A stretch of DNA of 64,000 nt from positions 62,001-126,000 of the forward strand of contig AP017606.1 of NCBI GenBank assembly GCA_002356515.1, written 5' to 3'. Source of the DNA: Mesorhizobium loti. GTDB lineage: Bacteria; Pseudomonadota; Alphaproteobacteria; Rhizobiales; Rhizobiaceae. The notes under the pieces were generated by a model. That model saw only the letters and a program-made list of their open reading frames with translations. It searched no databases and was not told the origin of the DNA. The translations under genes and the position numbers were made by a program. Positions 31,581 through 41,320 of this stretch are shown here, in pieces; the first letter of the stretch is position 1, and each line of letters starts with the position of its first letter.

Positions 31581-32519
31581 CTAGTACTTCTTCAAGCCGG
31601 GCGGGTTGGTCCGCGATTGCGCTATCTGCTCGACGGAGAGGTTCCATCTGGCGAGGGCTTTCGCGTAGGTCCCTTCCTTGATGGTCTCGTTGAGCGCCGC
31701 GGTAATGATCTCGGCGATGCCGCTGTCCTTCTTTGTGGTGACGCCGACATCCGTTGTCAGCGGCCAGCCGGCGTTGACGGTTCCGACCGATCTGGTTTCA
31801 CCCGTAAGGGCCGCCTGATAGGCCTGAACCGAATTCATGCTGAAGATCGCGTCGGCGCGGCCGGAGCGGATCGCCAGGCTCGATGCTGCGGTATCGTCGA
31901 GATAGATGATTTCGGCGGGCTCTAGGCCTGCCTCGACATTGAGCCTGTTCCACTCGACCATTATCTTGTCCTGGATGGTGCCGGCATCGGTGACGATGCG
32001 CAGCCCGGCAATGTCTTTTGGCTCCTTGATCGAGGTGATCGGGCTGTCGGTTTTGACGTAGAACCCATGCAGGCCTTGCCTGTAGCTCGAGAAATCGAAC
32101 TTCTGCTTACGCTCTTCGGTGACGCCGACATTGGAGATGACGGCGTCGTATTTGCCGGACGCCAGGCCGAGCGGCCAATCCTCCCAGGCCACCGCGACGA
32201 GATTGAGTTTTCGGCCGAGCTTGTCGGCAATCAGCTGGGCGATGTCTGGATCGGCCCCGATGACGGTTGCCGCATCGGTCGCATAGGTGGCAATCGGCGG
32301 CGTCCCGCCAGGCGCGATGCCAACTGTGAAGGTGCCGTCCTTGACGAATTTGAAACGCGCCGGGATCGATGCGATGAGAGCCGGGTCCTTCTCCGTGCGC
32401 GGCCGCGCGGACTGTTCCGGGCTGAGGTCGAAAGGCTCCGATGCCAGCGACACGAGAGAGGCCGCCAGAAACGCCGAAATGCCGATGACGGCAGGGATCG
32501 CTTTGGTTCTCAGGAACAT
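31581..32519 (-). CDS. ABC transporter substrate-binding protein A
   Basis: 312 residues: signal peptide (AVIGISAFLAASLVSLAS-E), then a type-3 (amino-acid family) periplasmic binding protein with GADPDIAQLIADKLGRKL, WEDWPLGLASGKYDAVISNV and SGRADAIFSM. It pairs with the next gene, which is about half identical by eye, and with the fused permease-ATPase upstream. Binding proteins of this subgroup are often seen with LLM oxidases and amidohydrolases in sulfur-scavenging loci. The ligand is unknown. Confidence 0.85.
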   Translation of the reverse strand: MFLRTKAIPAVIGISAFLAASLVSLASEPFDLSPEQSARPRTEKDPALIASIPARFKFVKDGTFTVGIAPGGTPPIATYATDAATVIGADPDIAQLIADKLGRKLNLVAVAWEDWPLGLASGKYDAVISNVGVTEERKQKFDFSSYRQGLHGFYVKTDSPITSIKEPKDIAGLRIVTDAGTIQDKIMVEWNRLNVEAGLEPAEIIYLDDTAASSLAIRSGRADAIFSMNSVQAYQAALTGETRSVGTVNAGWPLTTDVGVTTKKDSGIAEIITAALNETIKEGTYAKALARWNLSVEQIAQSRTNPPGLKKY

Positions 32520-32621
32520 TGATTTCCAACTTTTTCGCGGTGTTGTCTGAGCACGCCGTCGGCACGCCTGCATGACCGAAGAGGCGGACGCCGACGGCGT
32601 CCGCCTTCAACGCAATGGGGC

Positions 32622-33563
32622 TCAGCTGTTGGGCTTCGGCAGGCCGGGCGGGTTGGTGCGCGACTGGTCGATGGCTTCGGCGGTGAGGCTCCATCTCTTC
32701 AGCACCTCGCCATATTTGCCGCTGGCGATCAGCTCGTTGATGGCGAGCGTGACGGCATCGGCCAGGCCGCTGCCTTTGCGCGTGGCCACCGCGATCTCGG
32801 CGGTCAGCGGCCAACCGCCGCTGACGATGCCGACCAGCTTCGTCTTGCCCTTCACGGCGGCGGCGTAGGCCAGCGTGGCGTTAGGGTTGAACTCGGCATC
32901 CGCGCGGCCCGACTGGATGGCGAGTTGGCTCGCGGCGGAATCGTCATAATACTGAACCTCGATCGGCTTCAGCCCCGCCGCCACGTTCTCGCGGTCCCAT
33001 TCGAGCAGGATCTTCTCCTGATTGGTGCCGGCGCTGGTGATGACCCTCAGGCCCGCGATGTCCTTCGGTTCCTTGATCGAGGTGATCGTGCTGTCGGCCT
33101 TCACATAGAAGCCGAGCACATCCTGCCGGTAGGTCGAGAAGTCGAATTTTTCCTTACGCTCTTCAGTCACCGTGACGTTGCTGATGACAGCATCATATTT
33201 TCCCGATGCGAGGCCAAGCGGCCAGTCGGCCCAGGCGACTGGAACCAGGTCGAGCTTGAGGCCCAGCGTTTCGGCGATAAGCAAGGCGATTTCGGCATCG
33301 GTGCCAACCACCGTCTTGGCGTCTGTCGCATAGGTGGCCAGCGGCGGGTCCCCCGGGCTGGTGGCGACGGTGAGGTAACCCTCCTTGGCGAATTTGACAT
33401 TTGGCGAGATCGCCGCGGCGGCCTTGTCGCTTTTTTGCGCATGGACGCGGCCTGGCTGCTCGGGGCTGAGGTCGAATTCCGCCGCATGGGCGACGGAGGC
33501 GAAGGTGATGGCGGACAGGACCGCGCCGAAGGCGAGGGATAGTGGTTTTCGGTACAGTGTCAC
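32622..33563 (-). CDS. ABC transporter substrate-binding protein B
   Basis: 313 residues from GTG, which follows AAGGAGAG by five bases. Signal peptide (LAFGAVLSAITFASVAHA-A) and the same fold as protein A: GTDAEIALLIAETLGLKL, WADWPLGLASGKYDAVISNV, SGRADAEFNPN. The tandem pair suggests duplication and ligand diversification with one shared membrane component. It is the first binding-protein gene after the permease-ATPase, separated by 113 bases. Confidence 0.86.
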   Translation of the reverse strand: MTLYRKPLSLAFGAVLSAITFASVAHAAEFDLSPEQPGRVHAQKSDKAAAAISPNVKFAKEGYLTVATSPGDPPLATYATDAKTVVGTDAEIALLIAETLGLKLDLVPVAWADWPLGLASGKYDAVISNVTVTEERKEKFDFSTYRQDVLGFYVKADSTITSIKEPKDIAGLRVITSAGTNQEKILLEWDRENVAAGLKPIEVQYYDDSAASQLAIQSGRADAEFNPNATLAYAAAVKGKTKLVGIVSGGWPLTAEIAVATRKGSGLADAVTLAINELIASGKYGEVLKRWSLTAEAIDQSRTNPPGLPKPNS

Positions 33564-33676
33564 GGGGTCTCTCCTTGCATGATGGACGTGCGGGGTTGAC
33601 GCTCCCGGCAGGGGGGCGTGAAAGCTGGCGGTTCGCACACGCCGCCAGCAGCGGTTTTGCTGAAAGGTTCCGGACG

Positions 33677-35479
33677 CTAGAGAACCTTGGCGAGGAATTC
33701 GCGCGTGCGCTGGTGGCTGGGTGCGGTGAAGACCCTGGACGGCGCTCCGACCTCGAGGATCTTGCCGCTGTCCATGAAGACGATGGTGTCGGCGACTTCA
33801 CGGGCAAAGCCGATCTCGTGGGTGACGATGACCATCGTCGTGCCCGAGGTTGCCAGTTCCTTGATGACGTCAAGCACCTCGCCAACCAGTTCGGGATCGA
33901 GCGCCGAGGTCGGCTCGTCGAAGAGCAGCACCTTCGGCTTCAGCGCCAGCGCTCTCGCAATTGCGACGCGCTGTTGTTGGCCACCGGAGAGGTGGCGCGG
34001 ATAGGCATCGGCCTTCTCCGGCAGGCCGATGCGGGCGAGCAGATCCTTCGCCAGTTCAACCGCCTCGTCGCGCGCGACACCCTGCACAGATATCGGCGCC
34101 TCGATGATGTTTTCCAGCACCGTCAGATGCGGGAACAGGTTGAAATTCTGGAACACCATTCCGATCGCGGCGCGGCGCCGGCGGATCGCGGCTTCCTTGA
34201 GCTCGTAGAGCGTCTGCCCATCGCGATGGTAGCCGACCAGCTCGTCGTCGATGGTGACGAAGCCGGTGTCGGTGCGCTCGAGATGGTTGATGGTGCGCAA
34301 CAGCGTCGACTTGCCGGCGCCAGACGGACCGATGATCGCCGTCACCGAGCCGGGCGCCAGATCGAGATCGACGCCATCAAGCACGGTCAGCGTGCCGAAC
34401 CGCTTGGAGACGCCGCGGATTTCGACGCGCCCGACACCGCGCTGCGCCAGTCTCTCGCCCGGGGTAACCAGCGGCTTGCGAACCGAGGTCGCAGGCGCCG
34501 GGACGACGGGTGCTGGTTTGGTCGCCGGCGCTGTGCCACGTCCGGACAGGAAGGCAAGCAAATTGGGAAGCAGCGGGCCAGGCGGGGTGCGCACGGTGCC
34601 GCGTGCAAAACGCCGCTCGATGCCGAGCTGGATAACGGATAGCACGCTCATGATGATGAGGTACCAGATGGTCGCCACCATCAGCAGCGGGATCACATCC
34701 AGATTGCGCTTGTAGATGACCTGGACGGTGTAGAAGAGCTCGGGCAGGGCGAGCACGTAGACGATCGAGGTGGATTTGGCCAAGCCGATGATCTCATTGA
34801 AGCCGCTGGGCAGGATGGCGCGCATGGCTTGCGGAAGCACGATGCTCAGCGCCTGTCGACGCCGCGAAAGGCCAAGTGCCGCCGCCGCTTCATGCTGGCC
34901 TTGGTCGACCGAAAGAATGCCGCCGCGGATGATCTCGGCCGAGAAGGCGGCCTGGTTGAGGCTCAACCCGACCACCGCCACCCAGAACGGACTGAACACC
35001 TCGACGGTGTTGTATTGCGCGAACAACTGGCTGGTGAAAGGCACGCCGACATCAATGGTCGGATAGAGATAGCCGAGATTGTTGAGGGCGAGCAGCAGCA
35101 CGATTAGCGGGATGGAGCGCAACAGCCAGATGTAGGCCCAGGACACGCCCGACAGCAGCGGCGAAGGAGAAACGCGGGCGAAAGCGAGCAGCGTTCCCAG
35201 AAGAAAGCCGAGCGCGGAGGCCAGGACGGTCAAAAGCAGCGTCCGGCCAAGGCCGACCAGTACCGGTTCGGAGAAGAAGAAGCGGGCAAAGACATCCCAG
35301 CCCCATCTCGGATTGGTCAGGATCGACTGCAGCGTGAAGAAGATGACCAGGATGGCGACGACGGTGCCGACCACGCGCCACGGATGCCGCGCCGGCACCA
35401 CCCTGTATCCCTGAGGCTCTGGAGTGAACGGTATGGTCCTGGGGGAGGCTGCCTCGCCTATGTCGGCCGTCACTGTCAT
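33677..35479 (-). CDS. Fused ABC permease and ATPase (polar amino-acid type)
   Basis: 600 residues joining two normally separate subunits. Residues ~35-290 form a HisM-type permease with the EAA loop ([20 protein letters not shown], about 195-214). Residues ~350-600 form the ATPase: Walker [10 protein letters not shown] (384-392), Q-loop VFQNFNLFP, signature LSGGQQQR (497-504), Walker B VLLFDEPT and the H-loop VTHE. A Pro/Ala linker (about 315-340) connects them. The importer works with the two binding proteins downstream. The upstream region is AT-rich and may contain its promoter. Confidence 0.9.
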   Translation of the reverse strand: MTVTADIGEAASPRTIPFTPEPQGYRVVPARHPWRVVGTVVAILVIFFTLQSILTNPRWGWDVFARFFFSEPVLVGLGRTLLLTVLASALGFLLGTLLAFARVSPSPLLSGVSWAYIWLLRSIPLIVLLLALNNLGYLYPTIDVGVPFTSQLFAQYNTVEVFSPFWVAVVGLSLNQAAFSAEIIRGGILSVDQGQHEAAAALGLSRRRQALSIVLPQAMRAILPSGFNEIIGLAKSTSIVYVLALPELFYTVQVIYKRNLDVIPLLMVATIWYLIIMSVLSVIQLGIERRFARGTVRTPPGPLLPNLLAFLSGRGTAPATKPAPVVPAPATSVRKPLVTPGERLAQRGVGRVEIRGVSKRFGTLTVLDGVDLDLAPGSVTAIIGPSGAGKSTLLRTINHLERTDTGFVTIDDELVGYHRDGQTLYELKEAAIRRRRAAIGMVFQNFNLFPHLTVLENIIEAPISVQGVARDEAVELAKDLLARIGLPEKADAYPRHLSGGQQQRVAIARALALKPKVLLFDEPTSALDPELVGEVLDVIKELATSGTTMVIVTHEIGFAREVADTIVFMDSGKILEVGAPSRVFTAPSHQRTREFLAKVL

Positions 35480-35665
35480 GGATCGCCGTCGCTCCAGTTG
35501 AGTAATGTTGCGTGGTGTATTGTACGCTTAATAAATAAATCAACATTACATTAGCGAATACCGGAGCAGTATCACGACACATGCTTTTATATTTTCAGTG
35601 ATCCGGAGTTAATTCGTCTATATTACTCTGTCTTCGTGGTGCGGTGCCATGGCTTGTGCGCCCGG

Positions 35666-36190
35666 TCAGCTTGCCTTGCGTTCAAACGCGTTCGGCCCGA
35701 ATTCCAGCGCCAGCGCGCTGATGTCCTTCTCGAAGGGCAGCGTGCCGTGGATTTCCGGATCGACGCTGCTGTCGAACAGGGCGGTGTAACCGTCGCTGAG
35801 ATAGAGAGCCGCAGCCTCAGGCTGGCGGAAACCCGTGGTCAGATAGAGCCGCGTATAGCCCTGGCGCGCCGCCTGCAGCTCGAGTTCGCCGAGCACCTTG
35901 TGGGCAAGGCCCTGGCGGCGCAGGTCGATATGCGTCCAGACGCGCTTGAGCTCGGCGGTGCTGTCGTCGTAGCGCTTGAAGGCGCCGCCGGCGATCGCCG
36001 CGCCGGCGCGCAGCAACAGCAGGAAATTTCCATCGGGAGGCGCGAACAGCTCGGCGGGGTAGCGACGCATCTCCTCGCCGGGTTCGCCAAAGTGGTCGCC
36101 GTAGCGGGTCGTGTATTCCCAGGTCAGCGCTTCGATGAGCGGCGCCGCGCGGGGATCGAGCGGCGTCGTGTAGAGAAAGCTGTCTGTCAT
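35666..36190 (-). CDS. GNAT-family N-acetyltransferase
   Basis: 174 residues with GNAT features: ELKRVWTHIDLRRQGLAHKVL for motif A (the RxxGxx acetyl-CoA loop is RRQGLAHK) and ARQGYTRLYLTTGFRQPEA for motif B. It overlaps the M20 amidohydrolase gene by four bases, so the two are coupled. In such loci these enzymes are thought to process N-acyl sulfur compounds; that is inference. Confidence 0.83.
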   Translation of the reverse strand: MTDSFLYTTPLDPRAAPLIEALTWEYTTRYGDHFGEPGEEMRRYPAELFAPPDGNFLLLLRAGAAIAGGAFKRYDDSTAELKRVWTHIDLRRQGLAHKVLGELELQAARQGYTRLYLTTGFRQPEAAALYLSDGYTALFDSSVDPEIHGTLPFEKDISALALEFGPNAFERKAS

Positions 36191-37416
36191 GGCGTTGGCC
36201 CTGTTGCCGGCTCGCTTGTCCGCGGAGCCTCGTTCGCGGCGAGATAGTCCTGGACCAACGCCACCCAGTAGCGCGCGGCGTCAGGCAGGATGTCGTCGTT
36301 GAAGTCGTAGTTGGGACTGTGCAGATCGGCGCTGTCGCCATTGCCGATGAAGAGGTAGCTGCCCGGCCGCGCCTCGAGCATGAAGGCGAAGTCCTCGCTG
36401 GCGGTGATCAGCGGGAAATCCGTCTGGATCCGCTCCGCGCCGAAATGCCGGAGTGCCACCTGGCGGGCGAACTCGGTTTCCTCAGGGTGGTTGACGAGCG
36501 TCGGATAGCCGCGCGGATAGGTGATTTCGGCGGTCGCGCCGTAGCTTTGCGCCTGGGCCTCGGCGAGCGCGATGATGCGCGTTCGGATCTGCTCGCGCAC
36601 CGTCTCGCTGAAGGTCCTGATGGTGACTTTGAGCTCGACGCTGTCGGGGATGACATTGGCGGCGATGCCGCCGTGGATCGTGCCGACGGTGACCACGGCC
36701 GTCTCCAGCGGGTCGACATTGCGCGACACGATCGTCTGCAGCGCCATGACCAGCGAGGCGGCGGCCACTATGGGGTCAACGGTATGGCTCGGCCGCGCGC
36801 CATGACCGCCCTTGCCGATGATCTTGATGATGGCGAGATCGACGGAGGCCATGGCAGGACCGCTGAGGAAAGCGAACTGGCCTGCTGGCACGCCGGGCCA
36901 ATTGTGTAGGCCGAAGACGGCGTCGACCGGGAAGCGTTCGAAGAGCCCGTCTGATATCATCGCCCTGGCGCCGGCGCCGCCTTCCTCTGCGGGCTGAAAG
37001 ATCAGGCGCAGCGTGCCGGAAAAGTCTCGCGTTTTGGCAAGATGGCGGGCGGCGGCCAGCAGGATAGCGGTGTGGCCATCGTGCCCGCAGGCATGCATCA
37101 CGCCCGGATTGGTGCTGGCATAGGGCAGGCCGGTCGCCTCGAAGACCGGCAAGGCGTCCATGTCGGCGCGCATGCCGATGCTTTTTTGGCCGAGCCCGTT
37201 GCGCAGCGTGCCCACCACGCCCGTGCCGCCGATTTTCTCGGTGACGTCGTAGCCCCAGGATCGCAGACGTTCCGCGACCAGCGCGCTGGTCTTCTTCTCG
37301 TGATAGGCCAGTTCCGGCTCGCTGTGCAGCTTGCGGCGCAATGCGACGAATTCGTCGGCATGGTCGTGGATCGCCGCTTCGGTTGTGATCGACTGCGGAG
37401 GGGCCTGGAACGTCAT
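36187..37416 (-). CDS. M20 family amidohydrolase (hippurate/aminoacylase type)
   Basis: 409 residues. Metal and catalytic motifs of M20D peptidases are visible: MRADMDALPV, HACGHDGHTA, FQPAEEGGAGA, GLHNWPG, GKGGHGARP (dimerisation domain) and SEDFAFML. Hydrolyses N-acyl amino acids or similar amides in the cytosol. The start overlaps the stop of the LLM monooxygenase gene by one base (TGATG). Part of the second transcription unit of the island. Confidence 0.88.
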   Translation of the reverse strand: MTFQAPPQSITTEAAIHDHADEFVALRRKLHSEPELAYHEKKTSALVAERLRSWGYDVTEKIGGTGVVGTLRNGLGQKSIGMRADMDALPVFEATGLPYASTNPGVMHACGHDGHTAILLAAARHLAKTRDFSGTLRLIFQPAEEGGAGARAMISDGLFERFPVDAVFGLHNWPGVPAGQFAFLSGPAMASVDLAIIKIIGKGGHGARPSHTVDPIVAAASLVMALQTIVSRNVDPLETAVVTVGTIHGGIAANVIPDSVELKVTIRTFSETVREQIRTRIIALAEAQAQSYGATAEITYPRGYPTLVNHPEETEFARQVALRHFGAERIQTDFPLITASEDFAFMLEARPGSYLFIGNGDSADLHSPNYDFNDDILPDAARYWVALVQDYLAANEAPRTSEPATGPTP

Positions 37417-38768
37417 CAGGCGGCTTCCTCGGTGGCCGGTGCCGCTGGAGAGGCAGCCTGCGCATAGCGGCTCTGCTTGAAAGGCAGGCCGAGACGGTCA
37501 CGCAGCGTGGTGCCGATCTGGCTGCGTGCGTGGCGGCCGCGCTTTTCCAGAATGGGCAGCACATGGGCTTCAAAATCGTCGAGCCCTGACGGGATGACCT
37601 GGAAACCCAGCACGAAACCATCAGCCGCCCCGCCATCCACCCAGCGGATCAGCTGGTCGGCGATTTTTTCGGGCGTGCCGATGAATTCGCTGCGCGACGT
37701 CGCCGCATCCAGCGCGACTTCGCGCAGTGTCAGTTTCTTCTCCCGGGCGACACGCTTGATGCGATCGGTGGTGGAGCGGAAATTGTTCTTGCCGATGTCG
37801 CCCAGCTCCGGGAACGGCTCGTCGACCGGATAGGCGGTGAAATCGTGGTGGTCGAAGAAACGGCCGAGATACAGCAGCGCCTCGTGAACGCTGCCGAGGT
37901 CGCGTATCTCGCGATGTCTGCGCTCGGCCTCCTCTTCCGTCGAGCCGACAATCGGGGCGATGCCGGGGAAGATTTTTATGTGATCGGCGCTGCGGCCGTG
38001 CGCCACCGCACTTTCCTTGAGCCGGCGCGACAGTTCGCGGTTCTCCTCGAAGGCGGCGGCGTTGGCAAAGACGGCATCGGCGTGCTGGCCGCCAAGCGAG
38101 ATGCCGTCGTCGGAGCCGCCGGCCTGGAAGAGCACCGGCTGCCCTTGCGGCGAGCGGCCGAGATTGAGCGGGCCTTCGGCCGAATGGAACCGGCCCTTGA
38201 AGTTCAGCCGGTGCATCCTGGAGAAGTCGGCATAACGGCCGGCCTGCCGGTCGCGCACGAAGGCGTCGTCGTCCCAGGAATCCCACAGGCCCTTGACGAT
38301 TTCGATATGCTCGGCGGCGATCTCGTAGCGCAGCGCGTGTTCGGGGTGCTTGTCGCGGCCGTAATTCCTGGCGGAACCTTCGAGCGGCGAGGTCACCGCG
38401 TTCCACCCGGCGCGGCCGCCGCTGACGGTGTCGATCGATCCGAACTGGCGGGCGACAGTGAACGGATCGCTGTAGGAGGTCGACAGCGTGCCGACGAGGC
38501 CGATGCTCTTCGTCGCCACCGCCAGCGCCGACAACAGCACGATCGGCTCGAAGCGATTGAGGAAATGCGGGATCGATTGTTCGTTGATGTAGAGTCCATC
38601 GGCGACGAAGGCGAAGGCGATGCCTGCTTCCTCCGCCTGGCGCGCGATGCGCACGTAGTAGTCGAAATTGGTGCTGGCATCGGCGGGCACGCTCGGATGC
38701 TTCCAGGCGTTCATGTGCCCACCCGGGCCTTGCAGCATGATGCCGAAGGGAATTCGTTGATTGCTCAT
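37416..38768 (-). CDS. NtaA/SnaA/DszA-type flavin monooxygenase 1
   Basis: 450 residues of the two-component, FMNH2-dependent LLM subfamily that includes nitrilotriacetate, pristinamycin and dibenzothiophene-sulfone monooxygenases. Characteristic segments: GSIDTVSGGRAGWNAVTSP, SPQGQPVLFQAGGSDDG and IADQLIRWVDGGAADGF. AAGGAG before the ATG at 38768 fixes the start. It needs reduced FMN, which the FMN reductase at 46576 could supply. The substrate is probably an organosulfur or related compound. Confidence 0.87.
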   Translation of the reverse strand: MSNQRIPFGIMLQGPGGHMNAWKHPSVPADASTNFDYYVRIARQAEEAGIAFAFVADGLYINEQSIPHFLNRFEPIVLLSALAVATKSIGLVGTLSTSYSDPFTVARQFGSIDTVSGGRAGWNAVTSPLEGSARNYGRDKHPEHALRYEIAAEHIEIVKGLWDSWDDDAFVRDRQAGRYADFSRMHRLNFKGRFHSAEGPLNLGRSPQGQPVLFQAGGSDDGISLGGQHADAVFANAAAFEENRELSRRLKESAVAHGRSADHIKIFPGIAPIVGSTEEEAERRHREIRDLGSVHEALLYLGRFFDHHDFTAYPVDEPFPELGDIGKNNFRSTTDRIKRVAREKKLTLREVALDAATSRSEFIGTPEKIADQLIRWVDGGAADGFVLGFQVIPSGLDDFEAHVLPILEKRGRHARSQIGTTLRDRLGLPFKQSRYAQAASPAAPATEEAA

Positions 38769-38794
38769 GATGCTAAGCTCCTTGATCCGTTCGC

Positions 38795-39781
38795 TCAGGC
38801 CGCGGCCGCCGGCCGCTCGCGCACCAGCATCTCGGCGGTGGCAAGGCGCCACAGGCCGCCGACGGCCGGCTCGACGATGAATTCGCTGGTGCCGGAGCGC
38901 GCATGCAGGCGGTCGAACTCGGAGCGGACCTGGTCCGGCGTTCCTGCGATCACGCTCGGCTGCTTGGGCTCGATGCGGTATTCGGAGGAGCCCAGCTGGC
39001 GCGCGTAGTCCTTTGCCTGCTCCTCGCTGCCGACGGTGACGCTCTGGGCGCCGGGGACATGCACCTTGAACAGCTTGATCTTGTCGGCCTGCGCCTCGGC
39101 CTCGCCGGCATATTCAGAGACGATGACCGAGACGGCGACGATCGGCGCGCGGCCGGTCTGCGCCCGATAGGCCGCGACCGTGTCGTCAAGCAGCGCGTCG
39201 TCGCCATTGAGGTGGCGGGCGAAGACGAAGTCCCATTGATGCGCCGCGGCGAGCAGCGCGCTCTCGACGCTCGCGCCGAGCAGGAAGCGCTGCGGCGCGA
39301 CCGGCGGAGGCGGCGTCGCGCTCAGTCCCTCGACCGGGCCGGCGCCGTCGAGATAGGCGCCAAGTTCGGCGATCTGTTCGCCGAAATCCTGTTTGCGCGA
39401 CGGATCGTTTCTGCCTTGCAGGGCGCGCGTCGACAATGGCAGGCCGCCGGGCGCCTTGCCGATGCCGAGATCGACGCGTCCGGGCGCCAGCGAGGCGAGC
39501 ACGTGAAAATTCTCGGCCACCTTGTAGGGGCTGTAGTGCTGGAGCATGACGCCGCCGGAGCCGATGCGGATCCGGCTGGTGTGAGCGAGCAGGTAGGCGA
39601 TCAGCACCTCCGGCGAGGAGCTCGCGAGCTCGGGCGCATTGTGATGCTCGGCGACCCAGAACCTAACGTAGCCGAGCCGCTCGGCAAGCTGGGCCAGCGC
39701 CACGGTCCGCTTCAGCGCGTCGGCCGCGCTTTCGCCGCTGGCGAGCGGGCTCTTGTCGAGGAGGCTGAGCGCATAGGCCAT
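38795..39781 (-). CDS. LLM oxidoreductase, MsnO8-like
   Basis: 328 residues. The luciferase-like barrel is recognisable from LAERLGYVRFWVAEHHN, IGSGGVMLQHYSPYKVAENF, GRVDLGIGKAPGG and RFLLGASVESALLAA. GGAG five bases before ATG sets the start. It is the first gene of a unit that continues with monooxygenase 1, the amidohydrolase and the acetyltransferase. A perfect 14-bp inverted repeat lies 58 bases upstream, so this unit is probably controlled by a dimeric regulator not encoded nearby. Confidence 0.85.
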   Translation of the reverse strand: MAYALSLLDKSPLASGESAADALKRTVALAQLAERLGYVRFWVAEHHNAPELASSSPEVLIAYLLAHTSRIRIGSGGVMLQHYSPYKVAENFHVLASLAPGRVDLGIGKAPGGLPLSTRALQGRNDPSRKQDFGEQIAELGAYLDGAGPVEGLSATPPPPVAPQRFLLGASVESALLAAAHQWDFVFARHLNGDDALLDDTVAAYRAQTGRAPIVAVSVIVSEYAGEAEAQADKIKLFKVHVPGAQSVTVGSEEQAKDYARQLGSSEYRIEPKQPSVIAGTPDQVRSEFDRLHARSGTSEFIVEPAVGGLWRLATAEMLVRERPAAAA

Positions 39782-39838
39782 GGTATCTCCACCCTCGGCC
39801 GCGCGGCGGCCACATGTTTCACAGGTGAAGATCATAAT

Positions 39839-39871
39839 GCATATAGTCTATAGAATTTATAGACTATATGC
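39839..39871. promoter_or_regulatory. Perfect 14-bp inverted repeat, likely operator
   Basis: GCATATAGTCTATA (39839-39852) and TATAGACTATATGC (39858-39871) flank the spacer GAATT. AT-rich within GC-rich surroundings and upstream of the MsnO8-like gene. The size and symmetry fit a dimeric repressor of the GntR or similar type; the protein is unknown. Confidence 0.65.
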
Positions 39872-39964
39872 CGAGTTTCAGTCCTTGAGGGAAAAAACCT
39901 TTCCCATCGGGCACCGGCTTTGGAATGTGCGGCCTGTGGGCGCGTCTCGCATCAAGGTCCCGGC

Positions 39965-40333
39965 TTAAGGGTGCGGTGGCGGGATTAGCTCGCGCCCGAC
40001 CAGGGCATCGATGATCCGCTCGGCGCCGGAAACGAACTGGCGGTCGTTGGCTTCGCCGGAGGCATGGGGTGACCTCTCGCCGGCCGGCAGGATCAACACC
40101 GGCAGCGCCTGATTGGCTTCGCCGATCAGATCGACCACTTGAGTCCGCGGCCGAGGAAAAGCGATCCGGTGAACATCGATAACATCAACAAGTCTCGGAA
40201 ACGAGGTCAGCACGCCTTCCACCAGCGCCGAATGGCGGCAGAAGAAACGCTGCCCCGGGAGTTTGGCGTCTTCGAAATCGGGCGAGAGCAGGAACAGGAC
40301 AGCCTTGTCTGGATTGGCGGAGGTCAATTGCAT
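39965..40333 (-). CDS. DUF3088-like thioredoxin-fold protein
   Basis: 122 residues. AVLFLLSPDFEDAKLPGQRF followed by FCRHSALVEGVLTSFP, and EANQALPVLILP, match the DUF3088 pattern, a glutathione-transferase-like thioredoxin fold with no established activity. It lies between the sulfonate ABC importer genes and the LLM units, 153 bases after the ATPase gene, and may belong to the importer's transcript. Confidence 0.65.
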   Translation of the reverse strand: MQLTSANPDKAVLFLLSPDFEDAKLPGQRFFCRHSALVEGVLTSFPRLVDVIDVHRIAFPRPRTQVVDLIGEANQALPVLILPAGERSPHASGEANDRQFVSGAERIIDALVGRELIPPPHP

Positions 40334-40486
40334 TTCCACTTCGAACGGTGTTTTCGGATGGCCATAGCGTCGGCGGCTTCGTGGTTAGGGACGGTTGTCT
40401 TGCAGTATGAAACCAGCGCCGTTGCCGGCAGGACTGCGACATCTCGCAATCAGCCAGTCTGGGGCTGCCTGAAGCCATGTCGGTGG

Positions 40487-41320
40487 TCAGGCACTTCGGC
40501 GAGCGAGTTCGGCGTCAGCATCGTTTCCCGTCCGTGACACGCCAAGCCAGGCTAACACCTCGTCACGAAGCCGAATGAAATTCGGATCGGAGCGGTCGCG
40601 AGACACGGCGTCGGTCACAGGCAGAATCGTGGCGATCCGCCCAGGATGGGGATGCATGATGACGATCCGATTTCCGAGATAGACTGCTTCATCGACGTCG
40701 TGCGTGACGAGCACGGCGGTCGTTCCCTCGCGTCGGACGATCCGCTGAAGTTCGTCCTGCAAGCGCAGCCGGGTCAGCGCGTCGAGAGCCCCCAGAGGCT
40801 CGTCGAGCAGCAGAAAGCGCGGCCTCGTCACGAGCGCGCGGGCGATCGCCACGCGCTGCGCCATGCCGCCCGACAATTGGGCGGGATAGGCTTTGGCGAA
40901 TTGATCGAGGCCAACGAGATGCAGATGGTCGCGAACGAGTTCGCTCCTTTCGGCAGTGCTCAATCGGCTTTGGCGTAGCGCCGCCGCGACATTGGCCTCG
41001 ACATTGAGCCAGGGCAAAAGCCTGTGCTCCTGGAAAACGATCGAGCGGTCGAGACCCGGCCGCTCCACGCTGCGCCCATCGACCCGGATGTCGCCGTCAT
41101 AGTCGGTGTCGAGGCCGAGGACGAGGCGCAGCAAAGTGGATTTGCCGCAACCCGAGGATCCCACGATGCTGACGAACTCGCCCTCGTCGACGGCAAGATG
41201 GATATGCGACAACGCCTGGACCTGACGGCCAGCGACACTGAACCTCTTGCTGACGTCAGCAATCTCCAGAGCGCGGCTTTGGCCACGTCCCCGTTGCTCA
41301 CTGGCGACAGGGCTGGTCAT
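40487..41320 (-). CDS. Sulfonate/nitrate-type ABC importer ATPase
   Basis: 277 residues, SsuB/TauB class. Walker [11 protein letters not shown]-loop [13 protein letters not shown] (typical of the nitrate/sulfonate group), signature LSGGMAQR, Walker [12 protein letters not shown] and switch VTHDVDEA are all present. The ATG overlaps the permease stop (ATGA). It supplies energy for the two permeases just upstream. Confidence 0.9.
   Translation of the reverse strand: MTSPVASEQRGRGQSRALEIADVSKRFSVAGRQVQALSHIHLAVDEGEFVSIVGSSGCGKSTLLRLVLGLDTDYDGDIRVDGRSVERPGLDRSIVFQEHRLLPWLNVEANVAAALRQSRLSTAERSELVRDHLHLVGLDQFAKAYPAQLSGGMAQRVAIARALVTRPRFLLLDEPLGALDALTRLRLQDELQRIVRREGTTAVLVTHDVDEAVYLGNRIVIMHPHPGRIATILPVTDAVSRDRSDPNFIRLRDEVLAWLGVSRTGNDADAELARRSA

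Noticed and set aside
33542..34642. Long plus-strand open frame (366 codons) in the transporter region
   Set aside because: It is antisense to the fused ABC permease-ATPase, whose motifs are complete. GC-rich DNA commonly leaves the opposite frame open. Similar antisense frames at 37845-39008, 38903-39853, 45083-46291 and 56269-57366 are rejected for the same reason.
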